Source of the DNA: IMCC26077 sp964561165
Lineage (GTDB): Bacteria > Actinomycetota > Actinomycetes > Nanopelagicales > Nanopelagicaceae
Direction of reading: 5' to 3'
Assembly: GCA_964561165.1 (NCBI GenBank)
Contig: CAZLOJ010000013.1
Coordinates: forward strand, 1-28,347
Length of the DNA: 28,347 nucleotides
A program made the position numbers and the translations under genes. Positions 14,354 to 23,199 of the stretch are shown piece by piece. Each line of letters starts with the position of its first letter. The first letter of the stretch is position 1. The notes beneath the pieces were generated by a model. That model was not told the DNA's origin and made no database searches. It was given only the letters and a program-made list of their open reading frames with translations.

Positions 14354-15303
14354 TGGCGCGATTTAACTCGCTCGTTGAGTCAGTTGGTCGTACTCCTTTA
14401 ATCGGATTACCAAAACTTTCTCCTGCGTCAAATATTCGGCTCTGGGCGAAGATGGAAGATCGCAATCCAACTGGATCTGTCAAAGATCGCGCAGCGCTCT
14501 ACATGATTGAAAAAGCTGAAGCAGATGGTCTCTTAAAACCTGGTGCAACGATCTTGGAGCCCACCTCGGGAAATACTGGCATCTCACTTGCAATGATTGC
14601 CAAACTTCGTGGTTATCAAATGATTTGCGTCATGCCAGAGAACACTTCAGTTGAGCGCCGTCAATTGCTCGAGATGTGGGGAGCGAAAATCATTTCCTCT
14701 CCCGCTGCAGGTGGATCTAATGAAGCGGTTCGAGTCGCGAAGGAATTAGCAAAAGAGAACCCGGAATGGGTTTTCTTATATCAATACGGAAACCCTGCAA
14801 ACTCTGATGCGCACTTTCACACCACCGGCCCAGAACTTTTAGAAGATCTCCCAACAATCACCCATTTTATTGCCGGACTTGGCACGACTGGCACGTTGAT
14901 GGGTACTGGGCGCTTTTTCAGAGAACATAAACCCGATGTCGAGATAATTGCAGCAGAGCCACGTTATGGCGAACTTGTTTATGGGTTACGCAATATTGAT
15001 GAAGGCTTCATTCCTGAACTATTTGATCCAAGCGTGCTCACGCGACGCTTCTCTGTCGGTGCTCACGATTCGGTGAAGCGCGTACGGCAGCTTCTTGATG
15101 AAGAGGGAATTTTTGCCGGGATTTCAACGGGTGCAATTCTGCACGCAGCTATTGGTATTGGTAACGAAGTTGCGAAGAGTGGCAAGAGCGCAGACATCGC
15201 CTTCATTCTCTGCGATGCAGGGTGGAAATATCTCTCGACTGGTATCTATCACGGAGATATTTCTGAGGCTGAGGAGCGCCTAGAAGGGCAGCTTTGGGCT
15301 TAG
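14353..15303 (+). CDS. cysM: CysO-dependent cysteine synthase (O-phosphoserine sulfhydrylase)
   Basis: A 316-residue PLP enzyme that makes CysO-cysteine from O-phosphoserine and CysO thiocarboxylate. The PLP lysine is K44 in NPTGSVKDRAA. The phosphate-binding loop is GLGTTGTLMGTGRF, and EPTSGNTGISLAM is typical. It keeps features of the mycobacterial CysM rather than of CysK: PENTSVERRQLLEMWGA, QYGNPANSDAHF, and a C terminus ending EGQLWA. That C terminus is known in M. tuberculosis CysM to cover the active site. The start codon is GTG, overlapping the cysO stop by one base. Adjacent cysO and mec confirm the pathway. Confidence 0.96.
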   Translation: MARFNSLVESVGRTPLIGLPKLSPASNIRLWAKMEDRNPTGSVKDRAALYMIEKAEADGLLKPGATILEPTSGNTGISLAMIAKLRGYQMICVMPENTSVERRQLLEMWGAKIISSPAAGGSNEAVRVAKELAKENPEWVFLYQYGNPANSDAHFHTTGPELLEDLPTITHFIAGLGTTGTLMGTGRFFREHKPDVEIIAAEPRYGELVYGLRNIDEGFIPELFDPSVLTRRFSVGAHDSVKRVRQLLDEEGIFAGISTGAILHAAIGIGNEVAKSGKSADIAFILCDAGWKYLSTGIYHGDISEAEERLEGQLWA

Positions 15304-15306
15304 GCT
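15301..15306 (+). promoter_or_regulatory. Putative -10 hexamer before murI
   Basis: TAGGCT starts on the cysM stop codon and is followed by CATCCC and the murI ATG. The 6-base spacing fits a leaderless start and there is no Shine-Dalgarno. No -35 is evident, so this is weaker than the cysO and argS cases. Confidence 0.3.
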
Positions 15307-15312
15307 CATCCC

Positions 15313-16128
15313 ATGAGTTCTCCGGTGAGCGATCCGAATGCACCGATAGGCGTCTTTGATTCGGGCGTTGGTGGTCTGACAGTCGCACGTGCGATTCTCG
15401 ATCAATTACCTAACGAACCTATCCTTTACATAGGTGATACTGCTCGCGGTCCTTACGGTCCACGTCCACTAGCAGAGGTACGTTCGTTTGCTTTAGAGAT
15501 CATGGATAATTTGGTCGCCCAAGGTGTAAAAGCGATTGTGATCGCCTGCAATACTGCCAGCGCTGCGATGTTACGAGATGCGCGCGAGCGATACACCATT
15601 CCAGTCATTGAAGTTATTCAGCCTGCAGTCAGGCGAGCAGTTGCTGCAACGCGCAACGGGAAAGTTGGCGTCATTGGTACGCAGACAACAATCGATTCTC
15701 GCGCGTACGTCGATGCGTTCGCTGCTGCCCCACATTTGCAGATTACTTCGGTGCCCTGTCCGCTCTTTGTTTCCTATGTCGAGCGAGGTGAAACGTCGGG
15801 GCAAGAGATTCTGAAGATCGCACAAGGGTATTTGAAGCCGATTATTGAGGCGGAAGTAGATACGCTCGTACTTGGTTGTACCCACTACCCATTACTCACC
15901 GGCATCATCTCTTACGTCGTTGGTGAGAAAGTTACGCTCGTATCAAGTGCTGAGGAGACAGCAAAAGATCTCTATCGCACTCTCGCTGATGCGGGATTAG
16001 AACGAAAAGATCATGCAACAGCGCCGGTCCATCGCTTCTTGGCAACCGGCGATACGAGAACTTTCTCTGCGCTCGCGCGACGCTTTCTTGGGCCGGAAGT
16101 ACGTTCGGTGGATACGCTTACGTTATGA
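15313..16128 (+). CDS. murI: Glutamate racemase
   Basis: MurI makes D-glutamate for peptidoglycan without a cofactor. The 271-residue protein has FDSGVGGLTV near the start and the two catalytic cysteines: C79 in ACNTASA and C189 in LGCTHYPLL. YIGDTARGPYGP is also typical. Length is normal. The last four bases overlap the rph start (ATGA, 16125-16128). The gene order cysM-murI-rph-rdgB is that of M. tuberculosis, but the genes equal to Rv1337 and Rv1339 are absent here. Confidence 0.97.
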   Translation: MSSPVSDPNAPIGVFDSGVGGLTVARAILDQLPNEPILYIGDTARGPYGPRPLAEVRSFALEIMDNLVAQGVKAIVIACNTASAAMLRDARERYTIPVIEVIQPAVRRAVAATRNGKVGVIGTQTTIDSRAYVDAFAAAPHLQITSVPCPLFVSYVERGETSGQEILKIAQGYLKPIIEAEVDTLVLGCTHYPLLTGIISYVVGEKVTLVSSAEETAKDLYRTLADAGLERKDHATAPVHRFLATGDTRTFSALARRFLGPEVRSVDTLTL

Positions 16129-16850
16129 GCACGACACCACGCATCGACGGTAGAACTAACAGTCAACTTCGGGAAGTTCGTTTTACGCGTAACTGGTCCG
16201 AGCATGCTGAAGGTTCGGTGCTCGTTGAGTTTGGCAAGACGCGGGTGCTTTGCACTGCATCCTTTACCCAGGGAGTGCCGCGATGGATGCAAGGCCAGGG
16301 CAAAGGATGGGTAACGGCCGAATATTCGATGTTGCCGCGAGCAACTCATACCCGCTCTGAGCGCGAAAGCGTCAAAGGAAAGCTTGGCGGAAGAACTCAA
16401 GAGATCTCTCGATTGATTGGGCGCTCGCTCCGCTCAATTATTGATATGTCCGCACTAGGTGAGAACACCATCATTCTTGATTGCGATGTCCTGCAAGCAG
16501 ATGGGGGCACTCGAACTGCAGCAATCACCGGAGCATACGTTGCACTCTCGGATGCGATCACTTGGGCTATGGCTAAATCCATTGTGTTGAAATCTCCCAT
16601 CACCGATTCCATCTCTGCGATTTCAGTTGGCATCATCGATGGCCAACCCATGCTTGACCTCTGTTATGAGGAAGATGTTCGGGCTGAGACTGACATGAAT
16701 ATTGTTTGCGCAGGCTCAGGAAAATTCGTTGAAGTTCAAGGAACAGCTGAGCGTGATCCATTTGATCGCGCACTTCTCGATAATCTCTTAGATTTAGCGC
16801 TAGCTGGTTGTGGCCAATTAGCTGAAGCACAGAAGAAAGCTTTGGCGTAA
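16125..16850 (+). CDS. rph: Ribonuclease PH
   Basis: RNase PH is a phosphorolytic 3'-5' exoribonuclease that trims tRNA precursors. The 241-residue protein shows the standard pattern: RIDGRTNSQLREVRF at the start, KTRVLCTAS, GKGWVTAEYSMLPRATHTRSERE, the phosphate-site region GGRTQEISRLIGRSLR, and DCDVLQADGGTRTAAITGAYVAL. Length is usual. It overlaps murI by four bases and is followed without a gap by rdgB. Confidence 0.97.
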   Translation: MSTTPRIDGRTNSQLREVRFTRNWSEHAEGSVLVEFGKTRVLCTASFTQGVPRWMQGQGKGWVTAEYSMLPRATHTRSERESVKGKLGGRTQEISRLIGRSLRSIIDMSALGENTIILDCDVLQADGGTRTAAITGAYVALSDAITWAMAKSIVLKSPITDSISAISVGIIDGQPMLDLCYEEDVRAETDMNIVCAGSGKFVEVQGTAERDPFDRALLDNLLDLALAGCGQLAEAQKKALA

Positions 16851-17453
16851 GTGCAGATAGTTTTAGCAACGCGAAACAAAGGAAAAATTCGGGAGCTAGA
16901 ACGGATCCTCGCCATCACGTTGCCCGATGTAGATCTACAAGGTACTGATAGTTTCCCAGAGCTCGCTGATATCGAAGAGAGTGAAGATACCTTCGAAGGA
17001 AATGCATTGCTCAAAGCGCGTGCAGTAGCAAAATTTACCCAGTTGCCGGCAATCGCTGACGATAGTGGACTTGCGGTGGATTATTTGGGTGGTGCACCAG
17101 GCATCTATTCTGCGCGGTATAGCGGCGTGCATGGCGATGATCAAGCGAATCTCGACAAAGTATTACGCGAGATGGTTGGCGCGACCAATCGTCGTGCGCA
17201 ATTTGTGTGTGCAGCAGCTTTTGTTACACCAGGGGGATACGAGAAAGTTTTTCGAGCAGAGATGGTGGGTAATTTGATTGATCACGCTCGCGGAACAAAT
17301 GGCTTTGGCTATGACCCGATTTTCGTACCCGAGGGGTTCTCGGAAACTTCCGGTGAGATATCGCCGGATATGAAGGATTCAATTAGCCATAGAGGAAAAG
17401 CGATGCGCGCGCTTGCGGAATTAATCTCAGCCGAACGGGAGAAATGGGCGTAG
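16851..17453 (+). CDS. rdgB: XTP/dITP pyrophosphatase (HAM1/RdgB family)
   Basis: This enzyme removes non-standard purine nucleotides such as dITP and XTP from the pool. The 200-residue protein begins with QIVLATRNKGKIREL, followed by ADDSGLAVDYLGGAPGIYSARYSG, NGFGYDPIFVPEG and SHRGKAMRAL, all diagnostic. The start is the GTG directly after the rph stop, so translation is probably coupled. The stop is 8 bases from the stop of the convergent MFS gene, and no terminator is visible between them. Confidence 0.96.
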   Translation: MQIVLATRNKGKIRELERILAITLPDVDLQGTDSFPELADIEESEDTFEGNALLKARAVAKFTQLPAIADDSGLAVDYLGGAPGIYSARYSGVHGDDQANLDKVLREMVGATNRRAQFVCAAAFVTPGGYEKVFRAEMVGNLIDHARGTNGFGYDPIFVPEGFSETSGEISPDMKDSISHRGKAMRALAELISAEREKWA

Positions 17454-17461
17454 CTGGCCCG

Positions 17462-18670
17462 CTATAACCGCTCAAACTTTCGAACCTCGGGGAACATCAG
17501 CGAAAAGAGAATGGCAATAACCACCAGCGCAGCTGCCCCATTTAACGTGAACTCGACTCCAAATTTATCTGCCAGCGGGCCAGCAAGCGCCAATCCCACG
17601 GGGCGAAAGAGCATGACAATCACGCCATCATAAGCAGCAACACGCGAGAGCGCTTCTCGCGGAATTCGAGTTTGCAACGCCGTATCCCAGATTGTCTTCC
17701 ATAAATCGAAGACCACGCCCCAGACGAATGCAGCGAGAATGATCACCCAGAGTGGCTGCGGACGTGCAATCGTCCAAATGTAAATCGCGAGAAAGACTGT
17801 CAGGCACATCATTGTAAACATTGGATATTTCGGATGAAATCTCATCGCGATGAGTGAGCCAACAATGAGACCAACCGAAACCGCCGTTAGTACCATCGAC
17901 CACGATTTGGCGCCATCGAATTTTTCTTTAGCAACAAGTGGACCAAGGACATTTTCGCCAGCGGCCCAGGACATTACGATGAACGCAAAGCAAATATCGA
18001 TGACAACTAACCACCGAAACGAGGTAAATACTCGCCATCCTTCTTTCAAGTCGTGGAGCACCGTGTTCTCGATGATCTCCATCGGAGGGGTTACGTGTTT
18101 GAAGGTGTACACGACAATGCCCGCAATCAAAAACGTTGCGGCATCCATAGCAAGCGCTGTGGTACTTCCGACGGTACTCACAAGTATTCCAGCGAGCGCT
18201 GCTCCCATGATCAGAGCTGTATTTGAAAACATGTTATTGAGCGCATTAGCTTTTTGCAGCGCTTGCTGTGGCAACAATGCGGGAAGCACACCATTGAATG
18301 CCGGCCACCAGATGCCAAGAAGCAGACCGCAACCAACATTGACGACGACAAAAACCCAGAACGGTACGTTGCCGGTGGCAAAGAAAGAAACTTGAAAGAA
18401 GAGCAACATGGCAGTCATTACATCGCCATAGGCAATCCATTTAGCTCTGCCGTATCGATCAGCAATAACACCACCGAACGGGAACATAATCAAAAGCGCG
18501 ACTGTGTTAATACCGAGAATCGTGCCTAATAACGTCGCGCTGCCATTTGGTAGATCTAAAACGGCAAATGCCAATGCGACGGGAGCCATGCCGTTTCCTA
18601 CATTTGAAACGAAACGAGCAAAATAGAAGCGACCGACATATTTCTCTCGAACGAGATCTTGTAATTTCAC
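17462..18670 (-). CDS. MFS transporter, EntS/MFS_3-like exporter
   Basis: A 402-residue membrane protein with about 12 hydrophobic segments and the MFS motif A between helices 2 and 3 (GGVIADRYGRAKWI). The segment WWPAFNGVLPALLPQQALQKANALN is typical of the MFS_3/enterobactin-exporter-like group (EntS and DHA3-type drug exporters). The substrate is unknown; nothing beside it suggests a siderophore system. The start is GTG at 18670, with AGGAG seven bases upstream. It is transcribed toward rdgB and lies just downstream of the tRNA-Leu gene on the same strand, 28 bases away, so read-through from the tRNA promoter is possible. Confidence 0.9.
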   Translation of the reverse strand: MKLQDLVREKYVGRFYFARFVSNVGNGMAPVALAFAVLDLPNGSATLLGTILGINTVALLIMFPFGGVIADRYGRAKWIAYGDVMTAMLLFFQVSFFATGNVPFWVFVVVNVGCGLLLGIWWPAFNGVLPALLPQQALQKANALNNMFSNTALIMGAALAGILVSTVGSTTALAMDAATFLIAGIVVYTFKHVTPPMEIIENTVLHDLKEGWRVFTSFRWLVVIDICFAFIVMSWAAGENVLGPLVAKEKFDGAKSWSMVLTAVSVGLIVGSLIAMRFHPKYPMFTMMCLTVFLAIYIWTIARPQPLWVIILAAFVWGVVFDLWKTIWDTALQTRIPREALSRVAAYDGVIVMLFRPVGLALAGPLADKFGVEFTLNGAAALVVIAILFSLMFPEVRKFERL

Positions 18671-18698
18671 GGTCTAACTCCTGATGAAAATGTTGCAA

Positions 18699-18782
18699 TG
18701 GTGCGGGAGGTGGGACTTGAACCCACACGACCGAAGTCACAGGTTCCTAAGACCTGCGTGTCTGCCATTTCACCACTCCCGC
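18699..18782 (-). tRNA. tRNA-Leu (anticodon UAG)
   Basis: On the minus strand, GCGGGAG (18782-18776) pairs with CTCCCGC, followed by the discriminator A and an encoded CCA (18701-18699). The anticodon loop CTTAGGA places TAG at 18749-18747. The long variable arm (TGACTTCGGTCGT) marks a class II tRNA. The D-arm and T-arm (GTGGG TTCAAGT CCCAC) are intact. It should read CUA and other CUN codons. Confidence 0.96.
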
Positions 18783-18808
18783 GTGAGATAAGTGGCGCGT
18801 TACCTGGC

Positions 18809-18831
18809 TAAGGGTAAGGCCGATACCCTTA
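18809..18831. promoter_or_regulatory. Divergent promoter core for argS (+) and tRNA-Leu (-)
   Basis: TAAGGGTA, seven bases, then TACCCTTA form a perfect 8-base inverted repeat. The right arm places TACCCT 7 bases before the GTG at 18837 of argS. The left arm places TACCCT on the minus strand about 28 bases before the tRNA 5' end, with TTCACA (18836-18841 on the complement) 19 bases further up as a possible -35. The two promoters would face away from each other with adjoining -10 boxes. A repressor operator is an alternative reading. Confidence 0.5.
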
Positions 18832-18836
18832 TAGGT

Positions 18837-20492
18837 GTGAATCCAGAGGAGCTAGCCCAGGTCTTATCAGCGGAGCTTGCCCGCTCGGGCCTTGATATTG
18901 GACCGGTGCCGGTGCCGGCGCAGATTCCCCTGGAGCGGCCGAAGAATCGCGAGCATGGCGACTATGCCACCTCGATCGCGCTCCAATTGGCCAAGGCCGC
19001 AGGCAAAAATCCACGTGAATTGGCAGCGGTAATCGCACCCCTCTTCGGCGCGATTGCGGGCATCGCGAAAGTTGATATCGCGGGCCCGGGCTTCATCAAT
19101 ATCACGTTGGCGCAAGGTGCACAGAGTGCAATTGTTCGCGAAGTACTTTCGCAAGGTGCCAAGTATGGTCAGGGCAGCGCGCTCGCTGGACTGCACATCA
19201 ATTTGGAATTCATCAGTGCAAATCCGACCGGCCCGTTACATCTTGGTCATACCAGGTGGGCGGCGGTAGGCGATTCCATCGCACGTGTTTTGATTGCCGC
19301 CGGGGCGAAAGTCACGCGCGAGTTTTATATCAATGACCGTGGCACGCAAATGGAACTCTTTGCAGCCTCACTGCACGCAGCAGCTCACGGTTTAGCTACG
19401 CCAGAAAACGGATATCACGGTGCTTACATCCAGGATCTTGCTCATCAAATTGTGGCCGAAGATCCGACCATCATGGAAAAGAGTGGTGAGAGCGCGCTTG
19501 CCGCATTCCGCGATGCAGGATATCGACTTCAGTTAGAGCAACAACAGCAGGTACTAAATATATTTGGCACGCATTTTGATGTCTGGTACTCCGAGAAATC
19601 ACTTCATGATTCGGGTGCAGTGGCAACAGTCGCACAACGATTAGAAGATAAGGGTCATATCTTCAAAGCAGATGGTGCAACTTGGTTACGCACAACAGAT
19701 TTTGGCGACGATAAAGATCGTGTTTTGGTCAAAGCTGATGGCGAGCTGACCTACTTCACTTCTGATACTGCTTACTATCTTGATAAGCGCTCACGTGGTT
19801 TTGATTTATGTATCTACCTGCTTGGCGCTGATCATCATGGTTATGTTGGCAGACTCAAAGCCCTCGTGGCCTGTGCCGGTGATGATCCAGAGGAGAACAT
19901 CGAAGTACTTATCGGCCAGATGGTGAAGATTTTCGAAAATGGTGAGGAAGTCAAGCTTTCAAAGCGGGCTGGCACCATCATCACCTTAGAGGAATTGGTC
20001 GAGAAGGTTGGAGTTGATGCTGCTCGCTACACGTTAAGCAGATATCCAACTGATACCCCTCTTACTTTAGATGTCGATCTGATGAAAAAGCATTCCAATG
20101 ACAATCCTGTCTACTACGTGCAGTACGCACATGCGCGAATCAGTGCGCTACTGCGAAATGCAACAGACTTAGGCGTCTCAATGGCTCTTGAGGATTTCCA
20201 AGAAGAGCTACTCGTTCATGAGCGGGAAACTGAACTTGCGGGGGCAATAGCCCAATTCCCGCAGGTAGTTCTCGCGGCCGCTCACGTGCGGGGGCCACAT
20301 AAAGTTGCGCGATATTTGGAGGAGATTGCCGGGCTTTATCACCGGTTCTATAACGACTGCCGGGTGTTGCCAATGGGCGACGAAAAACCGGGTGCGCTTC
20401 ATACCTCGCGGGCGCTACTGTGTTCTGCAACCCGACAATTACTCGCTAACGGATTAGCACTCCTTGGCGTAAACGCACCGGAGCGAATGTAA
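18837..20492 (+). CDS. argS: Arginyl-tRNA synthetase
   Basis: This class I synthetase attaches arginine to tRNA-Arg. From GTG 18837 the protein has 551 residues. It opens with the N-terminal tRNA D-loop-recognising domain (PKNREHGDYATSIALQLAK). The ATP-site motif NPTGPLHLGH follows at about 129-138, then the KMSKS-like KLSKRAG and a C-terminal DALR anticodon domain (YYVQYAHARISALLRNA). A frame from GTG 18792 adds 15 residues, but these would lie over the promoter palindrome and are unlike the family start. The stop overlaps the lysA ATG by one base. argS-lysA-hom order is well known in corynebacteria. Confidence 0.95.
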   Translation: MNPEELAQVLSAELARSGLDIGPVPVPAQIPLERPKNREHGDYATSIALQLAKAAGKNPRELAAVIAPLFGAIAGIAKVDIAGPGFINITLAQGAQSAIVREVLSQGAKYGQGSALAGLHINLEFISANPTGPLHLGHTRWAAVGDSIARVLIAAGAKVTREFYINDRGTQMELFAASLHAAAHGLATPENGYHGAYIQDLAHQIVAEDPTIMEKSGESALAAFRDAGYRLQLEQQQQVLNIFGTHFDVWYSEKSLHDSGAVATVAQRLEDKGHIFKADGATWLRTTDFGDDKDRVLVKADGELTYFTSDTAYYLDKRSRGFDLCIYLLGADHHGYVGRLKALVACAGDDPEENIEVLIGQMVKIFENGEEVKLSKRAGTIITLEELVEKVGVDAARYTLSRYPTDTPLTLDVDLMKKHSNDNPVYYVQYAHARISALLRNATDLGVSMALEDFQEELLVHERETELAGAIAQFPQVVLAAAHVRGPHKVARYLEEIAGLYHRFYNDCRVLPMGDEKPGALHTSRALLCSATRQLLANGLALLGVNAPERM

Positions 20493-21841
20493 TGGCCAAT
20501 GTGACGTCACGACTTAATCCAGCGATCTGGCCTGCCACTGCGCGAACAGATGGCAAGAGTGGCGAGCTCTCGCTTGGCGGAATTTCGGCAACGGAATTGA
20601 TCGAGCGCTTCGGCACGCCACTATTCGTCCTTGATGAAACTGACTTTCGCGCGCGTGCAGTGAAATTCCGAAGCGCCGTCGAAAAAATATTTGGTCCAAC
20701 AGCAAAGGTTTATTATGCGAGTAAAGCTTTCACCTCTATCGCAACAGCTAAATGGTTGGCTGAGGATGGCGTGAATCTTGATGTCTGTACTGGAGGCGAA
20801 TTAGCGGTCGCTCTGGCGGCAAAATTCCCAACCAATCGCATTGAATTACATGGTAATAACAAGTCAACAGCAGAGATCGAAGAGGCTATAAAAGTTGGAG
20901 TTCGTTTCATCGTTGCCGATTCGCTTATTGAGCTTGATCGAATTAACTCAATCGCAGGAGCGTTGGGGAAGAAACAGTCAGTACTCCTTCGATTAACTCC
21001 GGGAATATCAGCGCATACGCATGAATCGATCGCCACTGCTCACGAAGATGTGAAGTTTGGATTCTCAATTGCAAGTGGCGCTGCCATGCTTGCTGCAGTA
21101 ACAGCTTTGAATGCAGAGCACATCAACTTGGAAGGCGTGCATTGCCACATTGGTTCCCAGATTTTCGATGAAACCGGGCACATCCTGGCGGTAGAGCGCC
21201 TTGTGAAATTCATCGCTGATGTGAAAAAGAACCAGAATGCGATCTTGCATCATTTAGATTTTGGCGGCGGATTTGGAATTGCCTACGTAGATTCTGATGA
21301 TCCGATGGATATTGAGAGTGTGCTGACTCGAATCCATGCCGCGTTGACCGAGCAGTGCGCTAAGTATGAGATTGAGATTCCTTCAATCGCCATTGAACCA
21401 GGGCGAGCGATTGCTGGACCTGCAATGGTCACTCTCTATCAAGTTGGCACCGTAAAAGATGTACTACTAGAAGATGGAAAGACACGAACATACATCTCTG
21501 TTGATGGCGGCATGAGTGACAATATTCGACCTGCTCTCTATGGCGCGGATTATTCAGCGCTCGTCGCGAATCGAAGTTCAAATGCGCCAACAACAGATAG
21601 TCGGGTTGTTGGTAAACATTGCGAGAGCGGAGATATCGTAATTCGCCAGATTGCACTGCCCAGCGATGTTGTTCCAGGAGACATCCTTGCGATTCCTGCC
21701 ACCGGGGCATACGGCAGAAGTATGGCGAGCAATTACAACCACATACTCCGCCCACCTGTTGTCGTCGTGCGCGATGGCTCCGCACGAATCATCATTCGGC
21801 GCGAGAAAATCTCCGATTTACTGGCGCTGGAAGAGGGTTAA
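20492..21841 (+). CDS. lysA: Diaminopimelate decarboxylase
   Basis: LysA removes CO2 from meso-diaminopimelate to give lysine, the last step of the pathway. The 449-residue PLP enzyme of the alanine-racemase fold has its lysine at K78 in KVYYASKAF. HCHIGSQI, the glycine loop GGGFGIAY, EPGRAIAGPA and the CESGDIV motif, whose Cys acts from the neighbouring subunit, are all present. Length is typical of actinobacteria. Translation is coupled to argS through TAATG. The next gene, hom, starts 47 bases later with its own ribosome site. Confidence 0.97.
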   Translation: MANVTSRLNPAIWPATARTDGKSGELSLGGISATELIERFGTPLFVLDETDFRARAVKFRSAVEKIFGPTAKVYYASKAFTSIATAKWLAEDGVNLDVCTGGELAVALAAKFPTNRIELHGNNKSTAEIEEAIKVGVRFIVADSLIELDRINSIAGALGKKQSVLLRLTPGISAHTHESIATAHEDVKFGFSIASGAAMLAAVTALNAEHINLEGVHCHIGSQIFDETGHILAVERLVKFIADVKKNQNAILHHLDFGGGFGIAYVDSDDPMDIESVLTRIHAALTEQCAKYEIEIPSIAIEPGRAIAGPAMVTLYQVGTVKDVLLEDGKTRTYISVDGGMSDNIRPALYGADYSALVANRSSNAPTTDSRVVGKHCESGDIVIRQIALPSDVVPGDILAIPATGAYGRSMASNYNHILRPPVVVVRDGSARIIIRREKISDLLALEEG

Positions 21842-21888
21842 CTCGTCGGGTTCATCGGGAGAGCGTCCCAATGTGGGAGAGTTAGCCA

Positions 21889-23199
21889 GTGGGAAACGAT
21901 CAATTAGCGCGCTCGATATCTATCGGGCTGCTGGGTGCTGGCTCAGTGGGAAGTAGCGTTGCCCAACAGTTGCTCGCTGGCCATGATGATCTTGCCGCTC
22001 GCGCCGGAGCCAATCTCGACTTAGTCGCAGTAGCCGTCCATGATGGAAAAAAAGCTCGCCCCGAGCTAGAGCAGGCTGGCGTAAAAGTAACTACAGATGC
22101 CACGTCGGTCGTGAACGATCCAAGCATTGATGTCATCATCGAAGTTATCGGTGGCATCGAACCTGCGCGCACGCTGATTCTCGCTGCGCTCAACTCGGGC
22201 AAATCTGTTGTCACGGCAAATAAAGCGCTCTTGGCACAACATGGTGGTGAATTGTTTGAAGCTGCAGCAAAAAATAATGTAGATCTCTATTTCGAAGCCG
22301 CAGTGGCAGGCGCAATTCCAATCATTCGACCGCTTCGCGATTCGCTTGCTGGAGATCACGTTCTGCGGGTTATGGGAATCGTCAATGGCACGACCAACTT
22401 CATTCTTAGCAAGATGTCTGAGCAAGGAATATCTTTTGAATCGGCGCTTAGAGAAGCTCAAGCTCTTGGTTTTGCCGAGGCAGACCCAACCGCTGATGTC
22501 GAAGGCTTTGATGCGGCAGCAAAGGCATCAATTCTCGCCAGTCTTGCTTTCCATTCTCGTGTGAGTGGCAGCGATGTTTACCGAGAAGGAATCTCCGAAA
22601 TCACGGCGGACGTCGTGCAGATCGCATCGGATATGGGCCATGTCGTCAAACTTCTTGCAATAGCTGAGTTAACTGCAGATGGGCGAATTGCAGTTCGGGT
22701 GCATCCTGCACTCATTCCAAATACGCATCCACTTGCTGCTGTTCGGAACTCGTTCAATGCAGTTTTCGTAGAAGCAGAAGCCGCCGGGGAATTGATGTTC
22801 TACGGTCGTGGTGCCGGGGGTGCACCGACGGCGTCTGCGGTCCTGGGAGATTTAGTAGCAGTTGCTCGACATAAAGTTATTGGTGGTTTGGGACCAAAAG
22901 AGAGCACATATGCAGAGCGGGAGATCGCTCCGATGGGTCAAACTCTTACGCGTTATCTCATCAGATTAAATGTCAATGATCGCCCAGGAGTACTTGCCTC
23001 TGTGGCAAACATCTTTGCGTCGCACTCCGTCTCTATTCAAACTGTTCGACAAGATGGCTCGGGTGCGCAAGCAGAGCTCATTGTTGTCACGCATTCAGCT
23101 CCTGACGCTGCACTCGCAGAAACTGTCGAAGGATTGCGTAAGCTCGACACTGTTCGTTCAGTGGAGAGTGTGATTCGTGTCGAAGGGGGGAGTAATTGA
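21889..23199 (+). CDS. hom: Homoserine dehydrogenase
   Basis: The enzyme reduces aspartate semialdehyde to homoserine, the branch point to threonine and methionine. The 436-residue protein has an NAD(P)-binding start (GLLGAGSVGSSVAQQL, about 13-28), GGIEPA, VTANKALLAQHG, and the catalytic/dimer region GIVNGTTNFIL and ALGFAEADPTADVEG. A C-terminal ACT domain (LNVNDRPGVLASVANIFA onward) is the usual site of threonine feedback control. The start is GTG 21889, with GGGAGAG seven bases upstream. The stop overlaps thrC (TGATG). No aspartokinase gene is in the window. Confidence 0.96.
   Translation: MGNDQLARSISIGLLGAGSVGSSVAQQLLAGHDDLAARAGANLDLVAVAVHDGKKARPELEQAGVKVTTDATSVVNDPSIDVIIEVIGGIEPARTLILAALNSGKSVVTANKALLAQHGGELFEAAAKNNVDLYFEAAVAGAIPIIRPLRDSLAGDHVLRVMGIVNGTTNFILSKMSEQGISFESALREAQALGFAEADPTADVEGFDAAAKASILASLAFHSRVSGSDVYREGISEITADVVQIASDMGHVVKLLAIAELTADGRIAVRVHPALIPNTHPLAAVRNSFNAVFVEAEAAGELMFYGRGAGGAPTASAVLGDLVAVARHKVIGGLGPKESTYAEREIAPMGQTLTRYLIRLNVNDRPGVLASVANIFASHSVSIQTVRQDGSGAQAELIVVTHSAPDAALAETVEGLRKLDTVRSVESVIRVEGGSN

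Noticed and set aside
18792..18836. argS starting at GTG 18792
   Set aside because: The added 15 residues lie over the promoter palindrome and are unlike the usual start of the enzyme.
21619..21956. Plus-strand frames over the lysA-hom junction
   Set aside because: They overlap the conserved end of lysA and the start of hom in another frame and resemble nothing.
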